Origin: Terriglobia bacterium
GTDB taxonomy: Bacteria; Acidobacteriota; Terriglobia; Versatilivoradales; Versatilivoraceae
DNA: 64,000 nucleotides
Assembly: GCA_022452285.1 (NCBI GenBank)
Contig: JAKUNG010000013.1
Location: 20,479 to 84,478 of the forward strand
Direction of reading: 5' to 3'
The translations under genes were made by a program, and so were the position numbers. This document shows positions 1 to 8,803 of this stretch, one piece after another. Below the pieces are notes generated by a model. That model did no database searches. It had not been told where the DNA came from and saw nothing but the letters and a program-made list of their open reading frames with translations. Position 1 is the stretch's first letter, and every line of letters starts with the position of its first letter.

Positions 1-117
1 TTATTAATGATGTGTGTTCTAACCAAAAAATTCCGTTATCGTTCAAATTTTTTCACTTTGAGATTAACCCATGTAGATCAAATAGTTAGCCTCATAATCT
101 TTGAGTAGCAAAAGGAC

Positions 118-159
118 AAAGCCAGTTTTTGTTCTCAGAAAGGATAAACAACTGACTTT
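118..159 (-). terminator. Possible weak terminator after the small RHH-like gene
   Basis: An inverted repeat with 10-bp arms (118-127 and 150-159, one wobble pair) lies just past the stop of the leftward small gene. The loop is about 22 nt. In the minus-strand RNA the hairpin is followed only by an interrupted U-rich stretch, so it is a weak candidate. Confidence 0.25.
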
Positions 160-181
160 AATAAAAAAAACCTTTAAAGAG

Positions 182-367
182 TTAACAATCGTAGCAACGA
201 ATTTTGGAAAAAATCGAAGCCTGTTGTTCTGGATGAGCTCGAGCATAGTCAACTAGGCATCTCACAGCTTTGCCAACGTTGGGTAATTCATAACTCTTCA
301 CCATTTCTTCAAGGAACTCAATCTTAGCTGAGTCAAGTGGAATAGATTCATTTGTTTTTTCTTTCAT
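182..367 (-). CDS. Small ribbon-helix-helix-like protein with a C-terminal CxxC tail
   Basis: This 61-residue protein is supported by a clear ribosome site: on the minus strand AAGGAG lies about 6 nt before the ATG. Residues 8-45 run as a short strand (SIPLDSAKIEFL) followed by two helices around a PNVGKAVRCLVDYA segment. That resembles the ribbon-helix-helix fold of small DNA-binding regulators, but this is a pattern judgement and not a firm family match. The protein ends in RCYDC, so two cysteines lie in the last four residues, and a third (C37) sits in the second helix. Metal or redox binding at the tail is possible. Its partner and target are unknown. The DUF4202 gene upstream on the same strand could be cotranscribed with it across about 130 nt. 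Confidence 0.65.
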   Translation of the reverse strand: MKEKTNESIPLDSAKIEFLEEMVKSYELPNVGKAVRCLVDYARAHPEQQASIFSKIRCYDC

Positions 368-497
368 AAACGTCTCCTTTTAATTGGTCTTGACCTCTAA
401 TAAGTACTTTTAATTATCATATCACTCAAAAAGATGTTTCAAGTTATATCAGAATTGCTATACACAACTAAGAATATTCTCATCATACACAATTAGT

Positions 498-1094
498 TTA
501 TCGTTTGGAGATAGCTTCTTTCAAAAGATGCTGGAGATTATCAGAGAGGTCAAGGTTTAATGCAAGCTGATGCCCCAAACTGGACATTTTATTCCATGTT
601 TTTCGAAGAATGTTAACTAGTTTTTCTTTTGGATGTTTTTTGGAAAATTCTTCTAGCTGGAGTTCTAAGAAAACTAGGCAAATAGCATCCTCTAAATGTT
701 GAACTTCAGAGTCAATCTTTAATCGTTCCTTACGCAGAATTTGTTGAACACGGGAAACGGTGTATTCATCGTAATTCACTTGTCGAAGAACATCAGCTGC
801 AGTTTTGGCATGAAATTGGTTCAGTTGTGTTCTCCAGTTTCTATAACCTGATTTATTCATAGGGTAGGAGGAACGAGGAATTTGCCATCTTTGAACATGC
901 TGACTTCTAGCAGCCAAGCGCAGTGGAACTGAGGGATTCATTACTATGCGATCTAGCCACTCACTTAACTTATGGTGATATAGCACTGAGTAGGCGACAT
1001 ATTGACCACCAACAATCTCTTGATTTGGGTCCTTTTGATGAATGGAATCAAAGATTTCAAAGGCCTTAATTAGTTGTGGGTCGTTGATAGGCAT
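498..1094 (-). CDS. DUF4202 family protein
   Basis: This 198-residue protein has the hallmarks of DUF4202: a histidine-rich N-terminal half with YSVLYHHKLSEWLDR, the block RLAARSQHVQRWQIPRSSYP (about residues 59-78), a conserved GYRNWRTQLNQFHA segment, and a C-terminal EDAICLVFLELQLEEF plus LRKTWNKMSSLGH. The family is usually about 190-200 residues, so the gene looks full length. No biochemical role is established. The spaced His and Asp residues in helical segments suggest an HD-type metal site, which is inference. There is no signal peptide or membrane segment, so it should be cytoplasmic. The ribosome site before the ATG is weak. It reads leftward toward the small RHH-like gene. Confidence 0.85.
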   Translation of the reverse strand: MPINDPQLIKAFEIFDSIHQKDPNQEIVGGQYVAYSVLYHHKLSEWLDRIVMNPSVPLRLAARSQHVQRWQIPRSSYPMNKSGYRNWRTQLNQFHAKTAADVLRQVNYDEYTVSRVQQILRKERLKIDSEVQHLEDAICLVFLELQLEEFSKKHPKEKLVNILRKTWNKMSSLGHQLALNLDLSDNLQHLLKEAISKR

Positions 1095-1596
1095 GAGTTT
1101 TTTGGATCAATGTGATAGTTAAAGAAACATAATGAGAAAGATTTTTTTGTTTCGGACATGGACTGAAAAAAATTATGAACAATGGTTTTGTTAACTTAAT
1201 GCAATTGAGTTTAGGTAGAGTAATATCAAAAATAAGCGTAGTGGACCTATAGCTCAATATGCTCACAATTTATGATATACAAGATTATGTGCCAAAATAC
1301 TGGTGGACTGATGCATTAAATTCAGATACCTTGCTTTAAGAAGAGAAGTAATATCTATCGTAAGTTATTATTACTTATGTAAATATTGTCGATACCTTTT
1401 TTAGTGTGGGCTTTGTTAACCAAATTTTCAACTGTCTTTTTAGAGATAATGGATAAGGCTTTTGAATCTTTCTTCTAATGCCCCTTTAATAATGCAGTCT
1501 AAGGGTGATGTGAGTGTACTATCCTAGGTGCTTCACTGTATGTTTTGGTCAAGAATATAACTCAAATTTTTCCTCATTAGTTCTAAATGTATAGCA
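1095..1596. other. Intergenic stretch, no gene recognised
   Basis: This is about 500 bases of AT-rich sequence between the leftward DUF4202 gene and the rightward polysaccharide cluster, so it should hold two divergent promoters. I see no RNA gene or convincing small ORF. The reading frame at 1066-1266 on the minus strand has no ribosome site and overlaps the DUF4202 start. No promoter can be assigned with confidence. Confidence 0.5.
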
Positions 1597-2904
1597 ATGA
1601 GTGCCATCACCGTAGAAAATATTTCCAAAAATTATCGTATTTATCCAGGTCCGTCAGCACGACTAAAAGAACTCATTTTTCCTAGCCGTAAATTTCATCA
1701 AGACTTTTGGGCGCTTCGAAATGTTAGTTTCAGTGTTAAAAAGGGTAGTACCTTTGCCATTATTGGAGAAAATGGCTCAGGAAAAAGTACGCTACTGCAA
1801 ATTATTGCAGGGACATTGACTGCCACTAGAGGAAAAGTTGAATTAAATGGGCGATTAGCTGCTTTACTTGAATTAGGTGCTGGGTTCAACCCAGAGTTCA
1901 CTGGAAGAGAAAATACTTTTCTCAATGGTGCCATTTTGGGATTAACTCGTAAAGATATCCTGCAAAGATTGCCTGAGATTGAACGATTCGCTGAAATAGG
2001 GGAATTTATAGACCAACCAGTTAAAACATACTCTAGTGGGATGTATGTACGCCTTGCTTTTGCTATTTCTATTAATGTTGACCCAGAAATTTTGTTGGTT
2101 GATGAGTCCCTCTCAGTTGGAGACATTTACTTTCAACAAAGATGTATGCATAAAATTCGTCAAATGAAACAAGAAGGCAAAACAATTCTATTTGTTTCTC
2201 ACGATCTAGCTGCTGTTAAAAATCTTTGTGAATCTGCTGTTTGGCTAGACAATGGGGTTATTAGAGAGCAAGGATCAGCAGCAGAAGTTGCAGCTCGATA
2301 TCTAGCTGCAATAACACTTAAAAAAGACCCTTATAGAACGATTAAATCCAGCAATGTTTCAAAGGCTTTCGCTAATATAGAGAAAGAACAACCAGTTGAT
2401 TTGACCGTCCGAGAGATTCCTAACGTAGATGAGCGTTGGGGAAATGGAAATGCTAAGATTTTAGGTATTAAGTTATTGGATGAAGAAGGTAAAATTCCAC
2501 AAAATCTTTACCATGGAGATTCGGTGACCACTAGAATTTCAGTGGAGTTTAAACAAGCTGTAATGAAACCAATTATTGGGATAATTGTGCGTAACAGATT
2601 GGGTGAAGAAATTTCTGGTGTTAATACTTCACTTCAGAATGTTGAACTCCCACCATCAACTGCAAATCAAATCTATACAGTTGATTTTCATATCTGTCTG
2701 CCAGTTTTACAACCAGGTAATTATTACCTTACTCCTGCAATTGCTGACGGCACATATCTCGATTTTGTAGTTTGTGATTTAGTTGAAAATGCATTAAGTA
2801 TGACCTTGCAACAACGAGAAACCGTTTACGGTTATATGAAGATGACTTGTCAAATTGAAATAAAGCAGGTTCGTTTGGAACCAACGAAGTCAGTTGACAG
2901 TTGA
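1597..2904 (+). CDS. wzt: ABC transporter ATP-binding protein, Wzt type, for polysaccharide export
   Basis: This 435-residue protein is the ATPase of an O-antigen or teichoic-acid type exporter, which moves lipid-linked glycans across the inner membrane. The nucleotide-binding domain fills residues 1-240: Walker A GENGSGKST at 57-65, signature YSSGMYVRLAFA at 145-156, Walker B ILLVDE at 165-170, and the switch His in SHD near 202. The segment GRLAALLELGAGFNPEFTG is typical of the Wzt/TagH group. Residues 260-430 form an extra beta-rich domain like the C-terminal glycan-binding domain of Wzt. No permease (Wzm) gene lies in this window, which is odd because the two are normally adjacent. It heads the rightward glycan cluster. 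The symbol is by family and the substrate is unknown. Confidence 0.88.
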   Translation: MSAITVENISKNYRIYPGPSARLKELIFPSRKFHQDFWALRNVSFSVKKGSTFAIIGENGSGKSTLLQIIAGTLTATRGKVELNGRLAALLELGAGFNPEFTGRENTFLNGAILGLTRKDILQRLPEIERFAEIGEFIDQPVKTYSSGMYVRLAFAISINVDPEILLVDESLSVGDIYFQQRCMHKIRQMKQEGKTILFVSHDLAAVKNLCESAVWLDNGVIREQGSAAEVAARYLAAITLKKDPYRTIKSSNVSKAFANIEKEQPVDLTVREIPNVDERWGNGNAKILGIKLLDEEGKIPQNLYHGDSVTTRISVEFKQAVMKPIIGIIVRNRLGEEISGVNTSLQNVELPPSTANQIYTVDFHICLPVLQPGNYYLTPAIADGTYLDFVVCDLVENALSMTLQQRETVYGYMKMTCQIEIKQVRLEPTKSVDS

Positions 2905-2999
2905 GATTCTCATGGAATAATCAACTGTGAGGATTGATAAAAGAGTATCTGAAATCAGTCCTAGCCTATTATTAATTCTAGTATACTGAGAGGAATTTC

Positions 3000-3449
3000 A
3001 TGATCAAGGATGTAAAGGTAGTGCCACTTATTGCCCATGTCGACGATAGAGGTTATCTGATTGAAATTTTAAGGAGCACAGATGACCACTTTACCCAGTT
3101 TGGGCAAGTTTATTTAGTTGGAGATACAACTCGAGGAACAATCAGAGCTTTCCATAAGCATGCGGAGCTTTGGGACTGGTTTTTCATTAGTCATGGGTCA
3201 GCCAAATTCGCACTTCGTGATGATCGTCCTGAAAGCCCAACATATAAAGAAATGCAAACTATTGTTTCAGGTGAAAAAAATCCAACTCTAATTGTTGTTC
3301 CCCCAGGTGTTTATCATGGCTGGATGGCCCTTGAAGATGATACCCAGTTGATCAGCACAGCGAGTCATGTTTATAATCGGGAAAAACCCGATGAGGTTAG
3401 AGTGCCCCCTACCTCCTTTGACTATGTTTGGGATGTTCAAGGCAGGTAG
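3000..3449 (+). CDS. RmlC-like cupin (dTDP-4-dehydrorhamnose 3,5-epimerase family)
   Basis: This 149-residue cupin carries the family marks: DDRGYLIEILR near residue 15, GDTTRGTIRAFHKH at 41-54 with the paired histidines, and PPGVYHGWMAL near 101. The family epimerises dTDP-4-keto-6-deoxy-hexose at C3 and C5 on the way to dTDP-rhamnose. At 149 residues it is shorter than standard RmlC (about 180) and lacks a full C-terminal extension, so it could be a related sugar isomerase or epimerase rather than true RmlC. An RmlD homologue follows two genes later, but RmlA and RmlB are absent here. A GAGAGG-like ribosome site precedes the ATG. Confidence 0.82.
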   Translation: MIKDVKVVPLIAHVDDRGYLIEILRSTDDHFTQFGQVYLVGDTTRGTIRAFHKHAELWDWFFISHGSAKFALRDDRPESPTYKEMQTIVSGEKNPTLIVVPPGVYHGWMALEDDTQLISTASHVYNREKPDEVRVPPTSFDYVWDVQGR

Positions 3450-3511
3450 ATATTGTAGGTGTGACGTTTAGACTAGGTGTTTTAGCTCCAATAATAAAAG
3501 GGAGAATCTAA

Positions 3512-4609
3512 ATGATTTTAATTGTAGGTGGTGCAGGCTATGTTGGTTCAGTCCTGATAAAGGAGATGTTAGCTAGAGGTTATGCGGTCAAGGTATTTGA
3601 TCGAATGTACTATGGCGACAGTGGCATTAGAGATAACCTCGAGCGGATCAAGCTGGTCGAGGGTGACGTTCGGACGATGGACGATACGGTTTTGGACGGG
3701 GTTGAAGCTGTTATAAACCTAAGTGGTCTGTCTAATGATCCAACTGCTGAATATAATCCTAAAGCTAACTTCGATATGAACACCAGAGCTACTGAGCGTT
3801 TAGCTAACCTGTGCAAAGCAAAAGGGGTTAAGAGGTTTATTTTTGCTTCTTCATGTTCAATCTATGATGTTGGCATTGGAAATGATGAACAGGATATAGT
3901 TTTAGATGAGGAAGCAGAGGTAAATCCTAAAGCAGCTTACTCTAGTTCCAAATATCAAGCAGAAAAAATTCTATTGTCACTTGCAGATAAAAACTTTTGT
4001 CCTGTTATTCTACGAAAGGGTACGATTTTTGGGTTCTCTCCTAGGATGAGATATGACTTGGTAGTTAATACTTTTCTCAAAGATGCTCTTTCAAAGGGAC
4101 AAATTACCATTCACTATGGTGGTGAAATGTGGCGTCCGATGGTAGATGTTAGGGATGCAGCAAGAGCCTATATTACCTGTTTAGAAGCTGAAGAAAATAA
4201 AGTTAAAGGGCAGATTTTTAATGTTGTTTATAGTAATTTTAGAATTTCTGAATTGGCTTTACGAGTTGTAGAAGCTTTGAGGGGAGTCAATGTAGAGTCA
4301 CAATTAAAACCCGATTATCGTTATCAAGGAGTTCGGAGCTATCGGGTTTCAGGCAAGAAAATTAAACGCGTTTTGGACTTTACTCCTGCAGTGACGGTTG
4401 AAGAGGCTGTTAAGGATATGGTGGAGAGTATTTCTCGTTATCGTTTTACAGATTTTGACAATCCACGTTACTATAATATTGCTTGGATGAAACTCTTGGA
4501 AGAAGCTTCTAAAATCATCAAAATTACAGGCTCTGTATTTGATGTACAGACTAGACCTTTTCAACCTAGTATTGTAGGAGGTTTAGATAAAGTAGTTAGG
4601 AGCCGATGA
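3512..4609 (+). CDS. NAD-dependent nucleotide-sugar epimerase/dehydratase
   Basis: This 365-residue extended short-chain dehydrogenase has the Rossmann glycine motif GGAGYVG at residues 6-12. The catalytic tyrosine-lysine pair is YSSSK (Y143, K147), preceded by the serine-rich strand FASSCSIYD near 111-119. The protein should act on a nucleotide-linked sugar (epimerisation or 4,6-dehydration with bound NAD). The exact substrate cannot be read from sequence. It sits between the RmlC-like gene and rmlD and ends one base before the rmlD start, so the two are probably one transcript. A GGGAG ribosome site precedes the ATG. Confidence 0.87.
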   Translation: MILIVGGAGYVGSVLIKEMLARGYAVKVFDRMYYGDSGIRDNLERIKLVEGDVRTMDDTVLDGVEAVINLSGLSNDPTAEYNPKANFDMNTRATERLANLCKAKGVKRFIFASSCSIYDVGIGNDEQDIVLDEEAEVNPKAAYSSSKYQAEKILLSLADKNFCPVILRKGTIFGFSPRMRYDLVVNTFLKDALSKGQITIHYGGEMWRPMVDVRDAARAYITCLEAEENKVKGQIFNVVYSNFRISELALRVVEALRGVNVESQLKPDYRYQGVRSYRVSGKKIKRVLDFTPAVTVEEAVKDMVESISRYRFTDFDNPRYYNIAWMKLLEEASKIIKITGSVFDVQTRPFQPSIVGGLDKVVRSR

Positions 4610-4610
4610 T

Positions 4611-5465
4611 TTGAAGATACTTTTAATTGGGGCTAGCGGCCAGCTAGGTGTCGATTTAGTTAAAGCATTATCACACCATGATCTTGTCAGTCCATCTCAT
4701 GATGTATTAGATATTGTTAATAAAGAAGAAGTTTTTAAATTTCTTCTTTCTCAGCGACCTCAACTCATTATTAATACTGCTGCTTTCCATCAAGTTGACA
4801 AGTGTGAAATAGAAATTCAGACTTCATTTAATGTTAATAGTGAGTCTGTTAGAAATTTAGCGATGGGAGCTCGTGAGATAGATGCTACCCTTCTTCATTT
4901 TAGTACTGATTACGTTTTTGATGGTCGAACAACTCAACCTTATATAGAAGACTCTACTCCTAGGCCTATCAATGTGTATGGAATATCAAAACTTTCTGGG
5001 GAGTACTTGATTGAGTCAGTTTGGAATAAGTTTTTCATTGTTCGAACATCTGGTCTATACGGTGAAGCGGGGAGCGGTGGGAAGGGAAGTAACTTTGTAG
5101 AGACTATGTTGAAAAAGGCACATCAACGAGAATCTATCCGCGTAGTAAATGATCAACGACTCACTCCAACCAGTACCAAGGAACTAGCAAGGAAGACGGC
5201 TGAGTTGATTGAGACTTCTTATTATGGTCTTTACCATATCACTGCTCATGGTGATTGTAGTTGGTATGAATTTGCTCGAGAAATCTTTACTATAACAGAA
5301 CAGGAAGTGGATCTTTTACCAACTACTTCTAAAGAATTTCAAGCTATGGCTTCGAGACCAGAATACTCAGTTCTTGCAAACCATCATCTGCAAAAAGTAG
5401 GAATGGATGATTTAAAAGATTGGAAAGAATCATTAAGAGATTACCTGAGACCTCGAATTAATTAA
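4611..5465 (+). CDS. rmlD: dTDP-4-dehydrorhamnose reductase (RmlD)
   Basis: RmlD reduces dTDP-4-keto-rhamnose with NAD(P)H in the last step of dTDP-L-rhamnose synthesis. The 284-residue protein has GASGQLG at 7-13, the family block TAAFHQVDKCE at 56-66, STDYVFDG at 98-105 and the catalytic YGISK (Y123, K127). The length matches the family. The start is TTG, one base after the preceding stop, with TAGGAG about 9 nt upstream, so translational coupling is likely. With the RmlC-like cupin this points to rhamnose or a related 6-deoxysugar in the surface glycan. RmlA and RmlB must lie elsewhere. Confidence 0.88.
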   Translation: MKILLIGASGQLGVDLVKALSHHDLVSPSHDVLDIVNKEEVFKFLLSQRPQLIINTAAFHQVDKCEIEIQTSFNVNSESVRNLAMGAREIDATLLHFSTDYVFDGRTTQPYIEDSTPRPINVYGISKLSGEYLIESVWNKFFIVRTSGLYGEAGSGGKGSNFVETMLKKAHQRESIRVVNDQRLTPTSTKELARKTAELIETSYYGLYHITAHGDCSWYEFAREIFTITEQEVDLLPTTSKEFQAMASRPEYSVLANHHLQKVGMDDLKDWKESLRDYLRPRIN

Positions 5466-5467
5466 TT

Positions 5468-6640
5468 TTGAATTTAAGGTTTAATTTGATAGCAAGTCTA
5501 TCTATTCTCATGCAGTCATCCTTCTGGTTTTCTTTAATAATATCAATTGCCCTCTCCCCTTTTAATCTTGTAGTGTTTCTAGGACTCTGTATTTCAGAAA
5601 TAATTTATTTCCCATTTTCTTTGTTCTTAAAGCAGACATCTGATAAAAAAAGAGTTAAGGATCTGTTGGTAAGTATTATTGTTTTGAATTGGGATGGTAA
5701 ACATCTACTGGAGAAATTTCTGCCTAGTGTAATAGAAGCAGTTAGAGTAGATGGTGATAATCATGAAATTATTGTAGTTGACAATGGAAGTACAGATGAA
5801 AGTGTATCATTTTTGAAATCTCATTTTCCTCAAGTAAAAATATTGGCTTTACCTGAAAATCTTCGTTTTACAGGAGGAAACAATGCTGGTGTTCAAACGG
5901 CTGAAAACGACATTGTTATATTTCTTAATAATGATATGGAAGTAGATCCAGGATTTCTAAAACCTCTAGTAAAAGCCTTTGACAATGACAAAGTTTTTGC
6001 TGTGTCTAGTCAGGTTTTTTTTCAAGACAGATCGAGACGACGAGAGGAGACTGGCAATACTAAGGCAGAATGGAAACAAGGTTTTGTTAATCTATACCAC
6101 GACAAAATTTGCACTGCAGAGGAAAACAAATATCTGCCTATTTTTTGGGCTGGAGGAGGTTCAAGTGCTTTTGATCGAAAGAAATTCTTAGCTCTTGGAG
6201 GTTTAGACAAGCTTTATGATCCATTTTATTTAGAGGATGTTGACTTATCATATCAAGCTTGGAAACGAGGATGGAAAAGTTTGTTAGCCATTGAAAGTGT
6301 TGTTACACATAAACACCGTGGTACCAATAAGCAAAAGTTTGGCAATAATTATGTTGATAATACTATTCGTAAAAACCAATATTTGTTTATTTGGAAGAGC
6401 ATTACAAATGTTAAGTGGATCCTACAATACACCTTTTTGCTACCAATAACTCAGACTAGGTTTGTTGCTCAAACTAATTTTACGTTTGAAACAAAAGCTT
6501 TTTTTAGAGCATTGTTACAATTCCCAGAGGTTCTTTACAAACGTTATCGCTGGAGGCATTATTATTGTTTAAGCGATAAACAGATTTTTGAAGAGACTTC
6601 CAAGAAGAAGGTATTATCCAGTGCTTCCTTCAACTCTTAA
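5468..6640 (+). CDS. Family 2 glycosyltransferase, rhamnosyltransferase-like, with N-terminal membrane segment
   Basis: In this 390-residue protein a hydrophobic N-terminus (about residues 7-55, one or two membrane spans) precedes a GT-A domain that starts near residue 67 with VSIIVLNWDGK. The nucleotide-binding strand is VVDNGSTDES (about 103-112) and the metal-binding region is FLNNDMEVDP (about 152-161). GGSSAFDRKKF and DPFYLEDVDLSYQAWKRGW form the acceptor-side motif typical of the rhamnosyltransferase group. It should transfer a sugar from a nucleotide donor to a growing lipid-linked glycan on the cytoplasmic face. The start is a TTG two bases after the rmlD stop with a poor ribosome site, so coupling or a later start is possible. 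Confidence 0.85.
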   Translation: MNLRFNLIASLSILMQSSFWFSLIISIALSPFNLVVFLGLCISEIIYFPFSLFLKQTSDKKRVKDLLVSIIVLNWDGKHLLEKFLPSVIEAVRVDGDNHEIIVVDNGSTDESVSFLKSHFPQVKILALPENLRFTGGNNAGVQTAENDIVIFLNNDMEVDPGFLKPLVKAFDNDKVFAVSSQVFFQDRSRRREETGNTKAEWKQGFVNLYHDKICTAEENKYLPIFWAGGGSSAFDRKKFLALGGLDKLYDPFYLEDVDLSYQAWKRGWKSLLAIESVVTHKHRGTNKQKFGNNYVDNTIRKNQYLFIWKSITNVKWILQYTFLLPITQTRFVAQTNFTFETKAFFRALLQFPEVLYKRYRWRHYYCLSDKQIFEETSKKKVLSSASFNS

Positions 6641-6724
6641 AAACTCCAAAAATGGAGAAGGTGTGCAACCATAGTAAATTTGTCCCCGACAAGACCTTTT
6701 TATACTTAATAAAATTGGGTTAAT

Positions 6725-7489
6725 GTGATGACAAAAGAAGAGCGGTCAAAATTGGCAGGTACTCCGCCAGCTTGGATGTACGAATTTGATTTGGGAGATG
6801 GTATTGTTACCCCTCTTTTGACTGAGGAATTAAGAGAAATTCATAGAACTCGTGAGCGAATGATTGTTCCTGTAATAGAGGATTTTTGGCCAAATGGATT
6901 GGAAGGTCAGAAATGTTTGGATGTAGCATGTAATGAAGGTTACTTTAGCTTTTTCCTTTACCAGAGAGGGGCAACCGTTAAGGGAATTGATGCGAGAGAA
7001 TTTAACATTAACCGCGCTAAGGCAGTCCAGAGAGTATATGGGTACGATTCAAGCAGACTTACTTTTTCTACACAGGACTTCTTTTTTAATCAAGATCCAA
7101 CTAACCACTATGATTTGACTCTCTTTTTAGGTTTGCTCTATCACTTAGAAAATCCCATGGGAGCTATAAGAATTCTTTATAGGTTAACAAAACGACTTTG
7201 TGTTGTTGAAACACAGTTAACAAGGCAACAGGAACCAATCTATTCCGGTTGGGGGGAAACCTCCAAAACGCTTGAGCTTCCAGCTAGTATGGGCTTATAT
7301 GAAGAGACTGATATGGATGAGAATAACCTTGCTGCTCATAAATCTTTGAGTTTTATCCCTAATGCAGTAGCAGTGAAAAAAATGTTGTCTTCAGTTGGAT
7401 TTTCAAAAGTATGGCAGATTACACCTTCTCCTGATTCTAACCAGCAGTATGTCAATAATGACCGAGGGATTTTCCTAGCTCTGAAGTGA
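6725..7489 (+). CDS. SAM-dependent methyltransferase (DUF1698/CmoB-like class I)
   Basis: This 254-residue class I methyltransferase has motif I as CLDVACNEGYFSFFL (about 63-77), the acidic ribose-binding end in VKGIDARE, and the post-motif strand DLTLFLGLLYHLENP, which resembles the CmoB/DUF1698 group. The sequence cannot show whether it methylates a sugar or a tRNA. Its place between glycosyltransferases favours a glycan role. It starts with GTG-ATG, so either codon (6725 or 6728) may be used. An 84-base gap with a small CTCCA/TGGAG hairpin but no T-run separates it from the GT2 gene. Confidence 0.78.
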   Translation: MMTKEERSKLAGTPPAWMYEFDLGDGIVTPLLTEELREIHRTRERMIVPVIEDFWPNGLEGQKCLDVACNEGYFSFFLYQRGATVKGIDAREFNINRAKAVQRVYGYDSSRLTFSTQDFFFNQDPTNHYDLTLFLGLLYHLENPMGAIRILYRLTKRLCVVETQLTRQQEPIYSGWGETSKTLELPASMGLYEETDMDENNLAAHKSLSFIPNAVAVKKMLSSVGFSKVWQITPSPDSNQQYVNNDRGIFLALK

Positions 7490-7612
7490 GTTCTAGACAA
7501 AATAATAGTAAAGATTAAACTATTGACAGAGTTCAATTGAATTTATGTAGGATTATACCTGTGGGAATAGTCTAGCTAACAAAAACTCGATGTATTTTTA
7601 CAGATTTTTACC

Positions 7613-8803
7613 ATGTCTAAATTAAACATATTAATTCTCACAGCATATCCTCCAGCACTAGGAATGCATGGAGGAGCAATGAGGATGTACTACAATATTC
7701 AATTCCTAGCTAGAAAACATAAGGTTACAGTAATTTCTTTTATTGAACATAAGCAAGACACTGATCATTTAAAATCCTTAACGCTTTTAGGTGTGAAGGT
7801 GAGAGCTGTTCCTAGAATACCCTCTGCATTCCGAAATTTTGGAGTACCTAAACCAGTCGAACACTTTGAGTTTTCTAGCCAGGAGATGTCTTTGGCAGTT
7901 AGAGAAGTCCTAAACAAACAAGCTGTTGACGTTATTCAAGCCGAGTATTTGCAGATGGCACAACATGTTCCAAGATCAGCTACCCAGCGGAAGATTCTTA
8001 CTCAGCATGAAATCGGGTACGCCAATGCAGCAGATATCTTGAAACAAGAGAATCGACCATGGGTGAAAATTAGAAAAATATATAATTGGATGGTTCAGCT
8101 TAACTATGAAATTAATTATTGCCGTTACTTTGATGCAATCGTCTGCATGACTAATGAAGATTTTCAAAAGTTAGCTGAATTCATTCCTCCATCAAAACTA
8201 AAGACTATTAATATTGGTGTTGATAGCGAATTTTTTGATGCAAGTTCAAAGCCCGTTAGTAGTTATCAGGGCAATAAAGTGCTCTTTGTAGGTAACTACC
8301 GACACAAACCAAATCGGGAATCGGTTTATTATTTTATAAAATCTGTTCTCCCAAACATTCAAGAAAGTATTCCTGATGTTGAATTTTGGATCGTTGGAGG
8401 TAATGCAGAGATGTTGGATTCAACGATTATTAACAATAATCCTAGAGTACATGTTAAAGGATACGTTGAAGATGTTAGACCATTTTATCGAGATTGTACT
8501 ATTTTTGTTGCTCCTATTGTCTCTGGTAATGGTATGCGAGTTAAGCTCTTGGAAGCATTTTCTATGGGCATGCCTGTAGTTGCTTCTCCTTTAGCAGTCC
8601 ATGGTTTTTCTGTTAAAGATGATGAAGAATTAATTATTGCAAGTTCACAGAAGGAATTTTCATTAAAGATTGTTGATCTGTTAAAAAACAAGAAGCAATG
8701 TATTGACCTAGGGCTTAAAGCAAGAAAATTGATTTGTAAATCATATGATTGGAGTGCTATTAGTCAACAATTTCTTGATCTGGTTGAAGGTCGCCATGTC
8801 TGA
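7613..8803 (+). CDS. Family 4 glycosyltransferase
   Basis: This 396-residue GT-B protein has an N-terminal domain opening with LNILILTAYPPALGMHGGAMRM, containing the usual glycine-rich acceptor loop. The C-terminal donor domain begins near NKVLFVGNYRHKPN (about 223-236) and contains VHVKGYVEDVRPFY, VSGNGMRVKLLEAFSMGMPVV and the conserved Glu-containing loop. It is expected to add a sugar to the surface glycan, with unknown donor. It overlaps the next gene by 8 bases (8796-8803), so the two are translationally coupled. Confidence 0.87.
   Translation: MSKLNILILTAYPPALGMHGGAMRMYYNIQFLARKHKVTVISFIEHKQDTDHLKSLTLLGVKVRAVPRIPSAFRNFGVPKPVEHFEFSSQEMSLAVREVLNKQAVDVIQAEYLQMAQHVPRSATQRKILTQHEIGYANAADILKQENRPWVKIRKIYNWMVQLNYEINYCRYFDAIVCMTNEDFQKLAEFIPPSKLKTINIGVDSEFFDASSKPVSSYQGNKVLFVGNYRHKPNRESVYYFIKSVLPNIQESIPDVEFWIVGGNAEMLDSTIINNNPRVHVKGYVEDVRPFYRDCTIFVAPIVSGNGMRVKLLEAFSMGMPVVASPLAVHGFSVKDDEELIIASSQKEFSLKIVDLLKNKKQCIDLGLKARKLICKSYDWSAISQQFLDLVEGRHV

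Noticed and set aside
64-252. Leftward 62-residue frame near the window start
   Set aside because: It overlaps the better-supported small RHH-like gene and has no family motif.
1066-1266. Leftward 66-residue open frame upstream of the DUF4202 gene
   Set aside because: It overlaps the DUF4202 start in another frame, has no ribosome site and encodes no recognisable protein.
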